Assembly (NCBI RefSeq): GCF_043876815.1
Contig: NZ_JBAWKA010000001.1
Span: 1,054,001 to 1,118,000 of the forward strand
DNA: 64,000 nt
Source of the DNA: Gaetbulibacter_A sp043876815
GTDB lineage: Bacteria; Bacteroidota; Bacteroidia; Flavobacteriales; Flavobacteriaceae
Direction of reading: 5' to 3'
The position numbers and the translations under genes were made by a program. Shown piece after piece: positions 1 to 8,249 of the stretch. How positions within the stretch are numbered: the stretch's first letter is position 1; each line of letters begins with the position of its first letter. The notes beneath the pieces are model-generated. The model did not search any database, had not been told where the DNA came from, and saw only the letters and a list, made by a program, of their open reading frames with translations.

Positions 1-65
1 TTTTTTTCAAAAAGCCTTTGCAAATTTGTGATTGAAAGTCAAATCAACACAATGGAATCCAACGG

Positions 66-84
66 GGTCTTCCTTCAGAAGACC
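66..84. promoter_or_regulatory. Inverted repeat upstream of the excisionase-like gene
   Basis: Perfect 7-bp inverted repeat GGTCTTC/GAAGACC with a 5-nt loop (CTTCA), about 30 bases before the ATG at 115. It could be an operator for the HTH protein or an mRNA hairpin. The sequence shows only the symmetry. Confidence 0.45.
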
Positions 85-114
85 TTGTGGATTTCCCCTA
101 ATCTAAACCTACTT

Positions 115-423
115 ATGAGCATTAAAATCCTAACCCTAGACGATCTTAACGCATTCAAAACAGAGTTACTTTCCGACATTAAAACGCTTATGGAAAAGCG
201 CCAAGCCGTTAAGCAAAAAAAGTGGATCAAGTCCTCCGAAGTTCGAAAACTACTGGGTATTTCCCCCGGAACACTTCAAAACATGCGCATCAATGGTACC
301 TTACCCTATACCAAGTTTGGAAATGTCATCTATTACGATGCCGACCTCATCAATAATATCCTGGAGCGAAATCATACAAAACCGAGAAAGTTATATGATC
401 GTGAAATGTCCGGCCGTGATTAA
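115..423 (+). CDS. Excisionase-like helix-turn-helix protein
   Basis: A 102-residue protein. The frame is open from position 28, but the ATG at 115 (MSIKILTLDD) gives a normal-looking N-terminus and is preferred. The centre (about residues 40-90) reads KWIKSSEVRKLLGISPGTLQ, followed by a short GTLPYTKFGNVIYYD wing. This is the MerR-like HTH_17 excisionase-type DNA-binding fold, in which the wing residues before the final helix recognise DNA. Proteins of this family in Bacteroidota mobile elements serve as excisionases or regulators. The two following genes look like a replication module, so a role in element maintenance or excision is inferred. No integrase is visible in the window, so the element boundary is probably to the left. 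Confidence 0.7.
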   Translation: MSIKILTLDDLNAFKTELLSDIKTLMEKRQAVKQKKWIKSSEVRKLLGISPGTLQNMRINGTLPYTKFGNVIYYDADLINNILERNHTKPRKLYDREMSGRD

Positions 424-458
424 TATCATGTTTTCAATCCACGATCAAGAATGTTGTA

Positions 459-1130
459 ATGAAACAAGTTAATTACATCAGTCACCTCAACCGGGTTTTT
501 CAAGCCTTCTTAGAAGATACCAGACTTAACACAACACATGTCAGTTTGTATTTCGCACTATTCCATTTCTGGAATTTAGCGCGCTTTGCAGAACAGTTTT
601 TTATCAATCGAAATGAAGTGATGCAGCAGTCAAAAATAGGATCTAAGGGAACCTATCACAAATGCATCAATGATTTAAACCAATGGAAATACATTGTTTA
701 CATCCCTTCAAAGAACCCACACCGGGGCAGTACTGTTAAGATGTCCAAAATAGGTACAAGTACCGAACAAGTTATGGAACACTACAATACCAAAAAAGAG
801 ACAAGTCCTGAACAAGTACCGGGGCGTAATACAAACAGTAATAAACTTAAAAAAAGAGTAAACATTTCTAAACCAAAAAATAAAATTGAAGTAATCCATT
901 TTTTTCAGGAAGAAGGATGTAAAGAAGACCAGGCCTTGAAATTTTTCAATCACTATGAAGCTCTGGGTTGGAAAAAAGGGAATTCGAAGATCCTAAATTG
1001 GAAAGCAGCGGCCCAAAGCTGGATCCTGAATGCTAAAGATTATTCTTCAAAAAATGAGATCTCAAATGTTTTGGGCCAAAACGGCAACCTCCACACCAAA
1101 CGAAATAAAAACTACAATCAACCGCTATGA
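459..1130 (+). CDS. Replication-initiation-like protein of an integrative element (putative)
   Basis: A 223-residue protein. The N-terminal ~100 residues look like a winged-helix replication initiator: SLYFALFHFWNLARF, then NRNEVMQQSKIGSKGTYHKC, as in proteins that bind origin DNA. A Lys/Ser/Thr-rich linker follows. The C-terminal part (about residues 140-195) has FFNHYEALGWKKGNSKILNW and KAAAQSWI, which resembles the DnaD/DnaB primosomal C-terminal motif. The stop overlaps the start of the next gene by ATGA, and that gene encodes a DnaC-like ATPase, so the two probably work as an initiator and helicase-loader pair. The family was not recognised with certainty; the role comes from the motif and the neighbour. 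Confidence 0.5.
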   Translation: MKQVNYISHLNRVFQAFLEDTRLNTTHVSLYFALFHFWNLARFAEQFFINRNEVMQQSKIGSKGTYHKCINDLNQWKYIVYIPSKNPHRGSTVKMSKIGTSTEQVMEHYNTKKETSPEQVPGRNTNSNKLKKRVNISKPKNKIEVIHFFQEEGCKEDQALKFFNHYEALGWKKGNSKILNWKAAAQSWILNAKDYSSKNEISNVLGQNGNLHTKRNKNYNQPL

Positions 1131-1825
1131 TCAAGTTTACTTCACATTTCGATCCAAAAAAGCCCCACATTATCACGGAGGGAGCCGTATCGTTCCAGTT
1201 GGGAGATCTCAAGGGAAATGTCATAAGCTACGATTTTAAAAAGGTGTTAATTTACCTGGAGGCAAAGGGGAAACTACTTTTCGGTAAACATTTTAAGATT
1301 CATGAGGATGATCACGACGTTCTGTTAAAATTAGTCACTTACTACATTCAGGACGAAGCCTACTGCAAGCATTTGGGCATCGATCCCAAAAAAGGCATCC
1401 TATTATCCGGGCCGGTAGGTTGCGGCAAAACCACCCTCATGAAATTGCTACCACACATCACACCCTACAAAAAGTCCTTCAAACTAATACCGGCGCGAAA
1501 CATCGTGTTTGGCTTTAATAACATCGGTTTTAAAATAATCGAAGACTATTCCGACGATCAAGCCTATTGCTTTGACGACCTTGGCGTGGAACCCACCGGT
1601 CGCCATTTCGGAACCGACTGCAACGTCATGGGCGAGATTTTGTTGTCCCGTTATGAGTTAACTAACATACCCGATACCTTTCAAAAACATCCAAAAACCC
1701 ACATCACCACAAACCTCAACGCCCAGGAACTCGAAGAAAAATACGGAGAGCGCGTCCGCTCCCGCATGCGCGCCATGTTCAATCTATTTGCTTTTGATAA
1801 AAATGCGACGGATAAACGAAAATAA
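1127..1825 (+). CDS. DnaC/IstB-like AAA+ ATPase (putative helicase loader)
   Basis: A 232-residue AAA+ ATPase. The Walker A motif GPVGCGKTT is near residue 95 and the Walker B motif YCFDDLGVE near residue 150. A sensor-1-type THITTNLN is followed by EKYGERVRSRM, the Box VII/arginine-finger motif typical of DnaC helicase loaders and IstB. The length fits DnaC-type loaders. It overlaps the upstream replication-like gene by 4 nt (ATGA), which implies coupled translation. Likely role: loading a replicative helicase on an integrative element, in the cytoplasm. An IstB-like transposition helper is less likely because no transposase is adjacent. Confidence 0.72.
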   Translation: MIKFTSHFDPKKPHIITEGAVSFQLGDLKGNVISYDFKKVLIYLEAKGKLLFGKHFKIHEDDHDVLLKLVTYYIQDEAYCKHLGIDPKKGILLSGPVGCGKTTLMKLLPHITPYKKSFKLIPARNIVFGFNNIGFKIIEDYSDDQAYCFDDLGVEPTGRHFGTDCNVMGEILLSRYELTNIPDTFQKHPKTHITTNLNAQELEEKYGERVRSRMRAMFNLFAFDKNATDKRK

Positions 1826-1943
1826 TTTTAACGAAAACTTAAAATTTAATTGTATTTATTACTCTAAATTCACAAGATAGTTGGAGGTATTGAACACTAA
1901 AAAAATATTTTCAGAATAAAAATTAATTTTATTTCGTGGGTTT

Positions 1944-2663
1944 ATGAAACATTTCAATCTTATTTTTTTTATACTTCCATTGATAACATATTCTCAAAGT
2001 ATTAAGGGAGTTTTATACGATGAAGATTCACCTGTACAAGGAGCAGTTATCATGAATCTGAATAGAAATGAAACTATTTTATCGGATTATAAAGGAGAGT
2101 TTACAATTTCTGCGTCGGTAGATGACTCTATAGCTATTGGTACATTATTCCATAATTCAATGGTTTTAAGAGTGAAAAAAGAATTTTATGATAGGATTAA
2201 TGTAATTGAATTAGATAAAAAGACAAATAAATTAGAAAAAGTAGAAATTTTTCAAGATTTAAAAAACAAACCATTCAATCCTAAAATTTATTCTTTTGAA
2301 ACAGGTTTTTCAATGAAAGAGGATATTAAAAATAATCCCTATTTATATAAACCAAAATCATATTATGCCAATGGTTTTAACTTTATTGAAATAATTAAAT
2401 TGATAAAATTGAATAAACTATTCAAAAAAAAATCAGAGAAAGAATATATCTCATTTAGTCAATATGACTCACTGTTTAACAACAGTAATTTGTTTAACGA
2501 TAACATTAAAATTCCTTTTAATTATAAAGATTTATTCCTAGAATATTGTGAGTTTAAAAAATTGAGTACCGACCTGTTGTCGAAACCAGATAATATTATT
2601 CTATTAGACTCGATTATTAAATTTAGTGTAGAATTCAAAACATCCGTTATGGATAAAAAGTGA
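1944..2663 (+). CDS. Secreted protein with N-terminal carboxypeptidase-regulatory-like domain
   Basis: A 239-residue exported protein. A signal peptide (MKHFNLIFFILPLITYSQS) is followed by SIKGVLYDEDSPVQGAVIMN and LSDYKGEFTISASVDDSI, the pattern of the CarboxypepD_reg-like beta-sandwich that is common at the N-termini of Bacteroidota envelope proteins. The rest (residues 100-239) is Lys/Asn/Phe-rich and carries no motif I recognise. It is AT-rich compared with the replication genes before it. A 118-bp gap separates it from them, so it is probably transcribed on its own. Function unknown; a periplasmic or outer-membrane-associated role is inferred. Confidence 0.6.
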   Translation: MKHFNLIFFILPLITYSQSIKGVLYDEDSPVQGAVIMNLNRNETILSDYKGEFTISASVDDSIAIGTLFHNSMVLRVKKEFYDRINVIELDKKTNKLEKVEIFQDLKNKPFNPKIYSFETGFSMKEDIKNNPYLYKPKSYYANGFNFIEIIKLIKLNKLFKKKSEKEYISFSQYDSLFNNSNLFNDNIKIPFNYKDLFLEYCEFKKLSTDLLSKPDNIILLDSIIKFSVEFKTSVMDKK

Positions 2664-2724
2664 TATAGGAAATAATTTTTCAGATGTTCTTAATCAAGAA
2701 TAGTAATACCCCGCAACAAAATCT

Positions 2725-2776
2725 GCCATTGCGAGAAGTTTGCGACATGGCCCTACCTAGCTTCGGTAGTAATCTC
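2725..2776. repeat. REP-like dispersed repeat, copy 1
   Basis: About 52 bp beginning GCCATTGCGAGAAGTTTGCG and ending CTTCGGTAGTAATCTC. It is the left member of a tandem pair (13-bp gap) and related to copies at 12056 and 18065. The end carries a small TACC/GGTA-type hairpin around TTCGG. Confidence 0.75.
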
Positions 2777-2789
2777 ACGAAAAAAAGAT

Positions 2790-2841
2790 GCCATTGCGAG
2801 GAGCTTGCGAAGTGGCCCTGCCTACCTTCAGTAGGAATCTC
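2790..2841. repeat. REP-like dispersed repeat, copy 2
   Basis: About 52 bp beginning GCCATTGCGAGGAGCTTGCG and ending with the hairpin CCTAC-CTTCA-GTAGG and AATCTC. It lies between the convergent genes at 1944-2663 (+) and 2904-3845 (-) and may also act as a weak transcription stop. Confidence 0.75.
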
Positions 2842-2903
2842 TTAAATAGAATTCCCTATGTTAAATAGCTATAAACAAGGGCCACTGTCAAGTGCACAAT
2901 TCA

Positions 2904-3845
2904 TCAAAACCGCAACTGCATCCACAAAGGGCGGTGATCCGAAATATAATACCGCAAATAGGCCCTGAACTCCCCAGGCATATGATTTTGCCAAAGCTCC
3001 GGGAAAATAGCACTATCAAAATCAAAAACACCATGGTCCTCAATTTTAGATTTAATAGAAGGCAAGAAAGCGATTTGGTCGTACATTTTATCATTCACAA
3101 TATTTGAATACACTTTAGTAGAATGCTCCGGAAGTTTCAAACCTCGTTTTACCAAAGCCTCATAAACCACATCACCCTTTTCGATCATCGGGATATTAAA
3201 ATCCCCTAAAGCAATAATATTTTTTGAAAAAGCATTTGACGATTTATTTCTTAGGTCAGCGTACCGACCAATAGCATAAGCCTCTAGGGCACGACGCTCC
3301 AGATCACGCGAAGACACCCCGCCGGAAAAGGAATGCACGGTGATCAAAATAAACATGGTATTCTGCCATTGGAAAGAACACAAATAAGGATTACGATCAA
3401 AACCGGTAAAAGCTTGGTTAACGCCTTCAAGTTTGATGTATTTATGATCCTTAGGAGGAATGCCAATTTCCCCAACCAGTTCCAATTGTTTAATGATGCG
3501 GTTATCATAAATAAATCCGGACCGCTCATTATTACCACCCTTATCCGAAAAGATCAAACTGTAATAGGAGGGAAGCTCCGACTCAACAGCCCGCAAACCC
3601 TCCAAATCATCATGGATCTCCTGTATGGCCACAACATCAAACCAACTCAGGATTTCGGCGATAAGCTGATAATGTTCTCGCCACCGAATTTGTAAACCAA
3701 GGTTCGCAATGTTCCAGGAAGCAATCAAAAGCTTATCAGCCGACTTATCCGGAACACCCCTGACGACCTTATGATTTTTCAAATGCTGCACCTCATCAGC
3801 AACATCAAAATTAAAAATGAACTTCGGTTTTTCAAATGCAGGCAT
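2904..3845 (-). CDS. Endonuclease/exonuclease/phosphatase (EEP) family protein
   Basis: A 313-residue protein with the EEP (DNase I-like) hydrolase motifs in order: SWNIANLG near residue 45, VVAIQEIHDD with the metal-binding Glu near 75, ITVHSFSG near 170, ALGDFNIP (catalytic Asp-x-Asn) near 213, and C-terminal YISDHRPLW with the active-site Asp-His. These metal-dependent enzymes cut phosphodiester bonds in DNA, RNA or small phosphates. There is no signal peptide, so it is probably cytosolic. It is transcribed alone on the minus strand. Its place in a defence island suggests a nuclease role, but the substrate cannot be read from the sequence. Confidence 0.8.
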   Translation of the reverse strand: MPAFEKPKFIFNFDVADEVQHLKNHKVVRGVPDKSADKLLIASWNIANLGLQIRWREHYQLIAEILSWFDVVAIQEIHDDLEGLRAVESELPSYYSLIFSDKGGNNERSGFIYDNRIIKQLELVGEIGIPPKDHKYIKLEGVNQAFTGFDRNPYLCSFQWQNTMFILITVHSFSGGVSSRDLERRALEAYAIGRYADLRNKSSNAFSKNIIALGDFNIPMIEKGDVVYEALVKRGLKLPEHSTKVYSNIVNDKMYDQIAFLPSIKSKIEDHGVFDFDSAIFPELWQNHMPGEFRAYLRYYISDHRPLWMQLRF

Positions 3846-3918
3846 GGTCTAAAAATATAAAATTAACTATCAAACAAGCAGCTCAAGGGGAGACTTACAA
3901 ATAAATATAACCAATTTT

Positions 3919-3939
3919 ATAAGAATTTTTCTATATTTA
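3919..3939 (+). promoter_or_regulatory. Promoter-like repeat, copy 1
   Basis: A 21-bp sequence beginning ATAAGAATTTTTCTATAT, ending TTTA, 26 bp before the start of the small membrane protein gene at 3966. The same 21 bp recurs at 4258-4278, and a shortened form at 4285-4303. TATATTTA resembles the Bacteroidota -7 box TAnnTTTG. Confidence 0.5.
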
Positions 3940-3965
3940 AAATGTAAAATCTGATACATTAAAAT

Positions 3966-4205
3966 ATGAACCGAGATAAAATACCATTAACCAAAAAAAG
4001 AAAGGAATTCCTTGAAATTTATGGAGACCTTGAGAACACAGAAATGTTAAGAGAAATTCTTTTTGCTCAAAGCCTCCAAATAGAAAAATTGGAAAAGATT
4101 CGATATAACACGTATATTCTTGTTGGCTGGCTAGTTGCTCTTCCAATAATATACTTCGTTATTATTTTATTTTTCAGTAACCTCGGAACTTTAATGTATA
4201 ATTAG
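3966..4205 (+). CDS. Small single-pass membrane protein
   Basis: A 79-residue protein. The charged N-terminal half (about residues 1-48) is predicted helical: TKKRKEFLEIYGDLENTEML followed by REILFAQSLQIEKLEKI. One strongly hydrophobic segment follows at about residues 50-72 (TYILVGWLVALPIIYFVIIL). This is a cytosolic helical domain with a C-terminal membrane anchor. The family was not recognised. It shares a 21-bp upstream repeat with the neighbouring DUF2971-like gene, which suggests common control. Confidence 0.55.
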   Translation: MNRDKIPLTKKRKEFLEIYGDLENTEMLREILFAQSLQIEKLEKIRYNTYILVGWLVALPIIYFVIILFFSNLGTLMYN

Positions 4206-4257
4206 TGCCATAAATTATAGGAAAATATCAAGCGACGTCTTGAGACAAAATTATTTC

Positions 4258-4303
4258 ATAAGAATTTTTCTATATTTAGATCAAATAAGAATTCTATATT
4301 TAG
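4258..4303 (+). promoter_or_regulatory. Promoter-like repeats, copies 2 and 3
   Basis: Copy 2 (4258-4278) is identical over 21 bp to 3919-3939. Copy 3 (4285-4303) is the same sequence with two T residues missing (ATAAGAATTCTATATTTAG). They lie 50-95 bp before the DUF2971-like gene at 4353. Either tandem promoters or paired binding sites are possible. Confidence 0.5.
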
Positions 4304-4352
4304 TATAATAATTTTATGATAAAAATTGTGTTAATCAAAATGGTTGTAATTA

Positions 4353-5012
4353 ATGCTTTCTAGATTCTTCATAAAATTTGGCTCTAAAAAATACATGAGA
4401 CAATTAATCGAAAATGGAATAGTATTTTGTAGACCAATTGAAGGGTTTAGAAAACGAGCAAAGGAAAGAAAGTCCGGTGGCGATATTCTTGAAGGTGTAA
4501 CAGAAATCATAAACTACGATCAAAAAGATAGTGTCACTTTAACAATTTTTCCTTTTCCAGAACATCAACGGGAAATTAAAATTAAAATGACCAATGGACA
4601 GTTCAGGCAAAATATCAGTAAAGTAGGTAATATATATTCTCTTTATTCCATCAATCAATCATCAGATGCTGAGCAGGAAATTCAACTTGATACCAGAATG
4701 TTGGAATATGGAACTCATGCAGTTATAATAACGGATTACAAAGAATTTCTAATAAGGATAAACAAACAAGCGAAATCCTTAGGTTACAACATTTTCTGGG
4801 GTCTTATGGACTATTATAATCCGATTGATAAAATAGTGAAGGATATATCAATTTTTCATAAATCAAAAGATTTTAAATATGAAAGCGAGTTTCGGATTTT
4901 TGTTGAAAACTCGAGTGGTAAAGATTTAAAACTAGCTATCGGAAATATTACAGATATTGCTCAAATAATAGAATCTAATCAACTGAAGCAAATGAAAGTA
5001 AATTGGAGATAA
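4353..5012 (+). CDS. DUF2971-like protein (divergent)
   Basis: A 219-residue protein. The N-terminus has the DUF2971 layout: RFFIKFGSKKYMRQLIENG, then IVFCRPIEGFRKR, and GGDILEG in place of the usual NDPxEG. The C-terminus has FHKSKDFKYESEFRIFVE, matching the family's K-x-W-x-YE-x-E-x-R motif. The middle is unlike typical members. DUF2971 proteins recur in phage-defence neighbourhoods, but I know of no proven reaction. A second, more typical member lies at 11012. Cytosolic; no signal peptide or membrane segment. Assignment rests on these motifs, so confidence is moderate. Confidence 0.5.
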   Translation: MLSRFFIKFGSKKYMRQLIENGIVFCRPIEGFRKRAKERKSGGDILEGVTEIINYDQKDSVTLTIFPFPEHQREIKIKMTNGQFRQNISKVGNIYSLYSINQSSDAEQEIQLDTRMLEYGTHAVIITDYKEFLIRINKQAKSLGYNIFWGLMDYYNPIDKIVKDISIFHKSKDFKYESEFRIFVENSSGKDLKLAIGNITDIAQIIESNQLKQMKVNWR

Positions 5013-5097
5013 AATACAGTATTGTTATGATAAATTTATCAAGTTAGAGGAATATTATAACTTCAAAAATTTAAACCAAACAACAAGTTGCAATTAA

Positions 5098-8000
5098 ATG
5101 CCCTTATTCCAAACATCAGTCCTAAAAACATATCTGGCACAACAAGACAGCGCGGCGGTAGACCGGGCCTATAAAAAGTACACCAAGTATTTTCACAATG
5201 CCACCATTCAGGAAAACATTAAAAATTCCAAGGAAGAGCAATACCAGGCCAAGTTTTTAGACGAATTGTTCGTCAATGTTTTGGGCTACACCCTAAATCC
5301 CAAACCTGATTTTAACATCACTACCGAATTCAAAAATCAAAAAGGAGCAGGCAAAGCAGATGGCGCTATTTTAAGCGAAACCAAAGCCATTGGGGTTATT
5401 GAATTAAAAGGGACCAACACCAAAGATTTAGAAAGCATCCGGAAACAAGCCTTCGATTACAAGGCCAACCAAAAAGGCTGTGTTTATGTGCTTACCTCCA
5501 ATTTCGAAAAGTTACGCTTTTACATCAATGATGCTACAGAGTTTTTGGAATTTAATCTATTCCAATTAGCCCCGGGAGAATTTAACCTAATGTACCTCTG
5601 TCTTCAAAAGGACAATATTCTGAATAATCTTCCACTAACCATTAAAGAGGCCTCCTTGGTTGAGGAAGACAAAATTACCAAGCAGTTCTACAACGATTAT
5701 TCGCTTTTTAAACGCGAGCTCTTTAGAGACCTTGTAAAAAGAAACGCAAAACGTCTGAAGCAAAACGTCATAACGAGCGTAGCAGGGCCATCTCATGACG
5801 AAAACGAGGAACTCAAAGCCCTGGAAAAGAACGTCAAACTATCGCTTTTCAAAAAATCGCAAAAGCTCATAGACCGATTTCTATTTATCTTCTTTGCAGA
5901 AGATAGAGACCTGTTACCACCGAATTCAACCATTCAAATTTTGGACAAATGGAAAGCGGATATTGACTTCGGTGATGAACGTCCGGTATATGGTTTATTT
6001 AAGCAATACTTTCACTTTTTAGACCAGGGTAGAAAGGGTACAAGCTCAAGAGCGGAGATCTATGCCTACAATGGAGGTTTATTTAAACCGGATCCCATTC
6101 TCGATGATCTAGACATAGACGATGAACTGCTTTACAAACACACCTATAAATTGGCTAAATACGATTTTAGCAGCCAGGTGGATGTCAACATTTTAGGACA
6201 CATTTTTGAAAACTCCCTGAATGAAATTGAAAGTGTCAATGCCGAAATTGAAGGCGGTGAGTTCGATAAACAAAAAAGCAAGCGAAAAAAGGACGGTGTA
6301 TTCTACACGCCCAAATACATTACCAAATACATCGTGGAAAATACGGTAGGTAAACTCTGCCGGGAGAAAAAGGAAGCACTGGGCTTTAAGGAAGAAGCCT
6401 ATTTTGAGGTAAAAAAAGGAACACACCAAAACACCAAAAAATACTTATTAGAGGTCCTGGATAAGTACCGCGAATGGTTATTACAGATCACCATTTGTGA
6501 CCCGGCCTGTGGTTCCGGAGCATTTTTAAACCAGGCACTGGATTTTCTTATTAAAGAACACCGCTACATCGATGAACTCAAAGCAAAAGTCTTAGGTGGA
6601 AGCCTCATACTGAGTGATATAGAAAACACCATTTTAGAAAACAATATTTATGGGGTAGACCTCAACGAAGAGTCTGTTGAAATTGCCAAACTATCCTTAT
6701 GGTTACGTACCGCCCAGCCACGCCGTAAACTCAACGATTTAAGCAACAACATAAAATGCGGTAACTCATTAATTGATAGCAAAGCGGTAGCGGGGGATAA
6801 AGCCTTTAATTGGCAACAAGAATTTCCTCAAATTTTCAACCCGGCATGGCGAGAAGGCATAACGAAGCAATCTCACAATGAAACCGTCATTGCGAGTGAG
6901 GAACGCACGAAGCAATCTGCCGAAACAAAACAGGGCTTTGATGTAGTGATTGGGAATCCACCTTATGTAGTGTATATAAAATCTGTTTTTGGGGAAAATA
7001 CACTGTCTTATGTGAATAATCGATTTAGTTATGCTGAATACAACCCTAATACATATGCACTCTTTACAGATTTAGCAATTAATCATTTGATAAAAGAGAA
7101 TGGTTATTTGGGATTCATTATTCCAAATAGTTGGTTAGATGGCCAGTATTTTTCAAAAATGAGAAGGAATGTTTACATAAATCAAGTTGAAGAGATTGTG
7201 TATTTAAAGGATTCTGCATTTGATGAGGTTGTAGAAACGGTTGTGTTACATATAAGAAAGCATACCGCTAAACAAGAGAAAATAAAACTCACGAAGAATA
7301 TACTGAAAGAAGATTTTGAACTAAAAGATTTTGATTCTTCCAAATTCATTCAAGGGTATAATCCATTTATTACTACTAACAACCCTTTATTAGAAAAATT
7401 AGAAGGGAACTACAGTAAAATAAAAGAGCATGCAATTGTGTATCGTGGTTTGGAAACACGAAACAATAAAGTTTGGCTAACGGAGAAAAAAGAATCTAAA
7501 AACCACTTACCAATACTTTTAGGGAGAGATGTTAACCGATATTTTATTGATTATTCTGGAAGCTATGTGAATTTTATTCAAAAAGAGATGAAGAGTAATG
7601 CTAATCTTGATATGTATTTAAGGGAGAAAATATTAATGCGTAGAACAGGTTCTTCAATCATAGCTGCAAAAGATGTTCATAATATGATGGTATTAAAGAA
7701 CTCTTATTTAATAATACCTGATAGTGTAGAAAAAATAGATTCTTTACTTGCGCAGTTAAATTCAAAACTTTTAGCATTTTATCATAAATCCAAAACAAGC
7801 GCAGAGAATAAAGCATTTGCGCAATTTAAAGGTGTTTATGTTTTGGAATTCCCATTTTGTTATAATGAAAAATTTGATTTTTCGGTGTTAGTGAATAAGG
7901 TAATTCTTTTAAATACTGATTTATTTAAAATGAAAGAATCCTTTTTAAAATATATAACAAGTAAATACTCTATCACTAAAGTAACAAGAACATTTGAGCA

Positions 8001-8241
8001 TTGGCACGAATTAAACTTTACAGACTTTATAAAAGAACTCAACAAAGCCATTAAAAAAGCTGGAGGTACACCACTTACCAAAAAAGATGAGTTTGAGTGG
8101 CTGGAACTCTTTGAGGACAACAAGAAAAAAGCCCAAGAACTACAAACCCAAATCCAACAAACAGAAAAGGAAATCGACCAAATGGTCTATGATTTATATG
8201 GCTTAACACAAAAAGAACGAGAAATTGTTGAAAATAGTTAA
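5098..8241 (+). CDS. Type IIG restriction-modification enzyme (nuclease plus N6-adenine methyltransferase)
   Basis: A 1047-residue single-chain enzyme. The N-terminal PD-(D/E)xK nuclease centre is D88 with IELK at residues 101-104 (E102, K104). The methyltransferase core follows: TPKYITKYIV near 403, SAM-binding motif DPACGSGAF starting at D468, GVDLNEESVEIAKLSLWLRT near 520, and the adenine-methylation motif NPPY at N620. The C-terminal third is a TaqI-type target-recognition region ending in a coiled coil. Such proteins methylate one strand of their site and cut unmodified DNA, so no partner is needed. The next gene follows after 8 bases. Oddity: REP-like palindromes at 5766-5795 and 6848-6921 are read in frame as extra residues, the second just before NPPY. 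Confidence 0.88.
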   Translation: MPLFQTSVLKTYLAQQDSAAVDRAYKKYTKYFHNATIQENIKNSKEEQYQAKFLDELFVNVLGYTLNPKPDFNITTEFKNQKGAGKADGAILSETKAIGVIELKGTNTKDLESIRKQAFDYKANQKGCVYVLTSNFEKLRFYINDATEFLEFNLFQLAPGEFNLMYLCLQKDNILNNLPLTIKEASLVEEDKITKQFYNDYSLFKRELFRDLVKRNAKRLKQNVITSVAGPSHDENEELKALEKNVKLSLFKKSQKLIDRFLFIFFAEDRDLLPPNSTIQILDKWKADIDFGDERPVYGLFKQYFHFLDQGRKGTSSRAEIYAYNGGLFKPDPILDDLDIDDELLYKHTYKLAKYDFSSQVDVNILGHIFENSLNEIESVNAEIEGGEFDKQKSKRKKDGVFYTPKYITKYIVENTVGKLCREKKEALGFKEEAYFEVKKGTHQNTKKYLLEVLDKYREWLLQITICDPACGSGAFLNQALDFLIKEHRYIDELKAKVLGGSLILSDIENTILENNIYGVDLNEESVEIAKLSLWLRTAQPRRKLNDLSNNIKCGNSLIDSKAVAGDKAFNWQQEFPQIFNPAWREGITKQSHNETVIASEERTKQSAETKQGFDVVIGNPPYVVYIKSVFGENTLSYVNNRFSYAEYNPNTYALFTDLAINHLIKENGYLGFIIPNSWLDGQYFSKMRRNVYINQVEEIVYLKDSAFDEVVETVVLHIRKHTAKQEKIKLTKNILKEDFELKDFDSSKFIQGYNPFITTNNPLLEKLEGNYSKIKEHAIVYRGLETRNNKVWLTEKKESKNHLPILLGRDVNRYFIDYSGSYVNFIQKEMKSNANLDMYLREKILMRRTGSSIIAAKDVHNMMVLKNSYLIIPDSVEKIDSLLAQLNSKLLAFYHKSKTSAENKAFAQFKGVYVLEFPFCYNEKFDFSVLVNKVILLNTDLFKMKESFLKYITSKYSITKVTRTFEHWHELNFTDFIKELNKAIKKAGGTPLTKKDEFEWLELFEDNKKKAQELQTQIQQTEKEIDQMVYDLYGLTQKEREIVENS
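5766..5795. repeat. REP-like element inside the type IIG gene, site 1
   Basis: CGTCATAACGAGCGTAGCAG followed by GGCCATCTCA, a form of the CGTCATTGCGAG...ATCTC repeat family, read in frame as VITSVAGPSHD. It sits between the nuclease and methyltransferase parts. Confidence 0.6.
6848..6921. repeat. REP-like elements inside the type IIG gene, site 2
   Basis: Two adjacent copies: 6848-6875 (GAGAAGGCATAACGAAGCAA core) and 6884-6921 (CCGTCATTGCGAGTGAGGAA core, ending GAAGCAATCTGCC). They are translated in frame as about 25 Ser/Thr/Glu/Lys-rich residues (GITKQSHNETVIASEERTKQ) directly before GFDVVIGNPPYV. Confidence 0.75.
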
Positions 8242-8249
8242 AAGGTTAT

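Noticed and set aside
28..114. N-terminal extension of the excisionase-like protein
   Set aside because: It covers a palindrome and lacks family-like sequence; the ATG at 115 is preferred.
1127..1825. IstB transposition helper of an IS21-type element
   Set aside because: No IstA transposase or terminal repeats nearby; the partner looks like a replication initiator.
2725..2841. CRISPR array from tandem repeats
   Set aside because: Only two ~52-bp copies with a 13-bp gap and no spacers or cas genes; they belong to the REP-like family.
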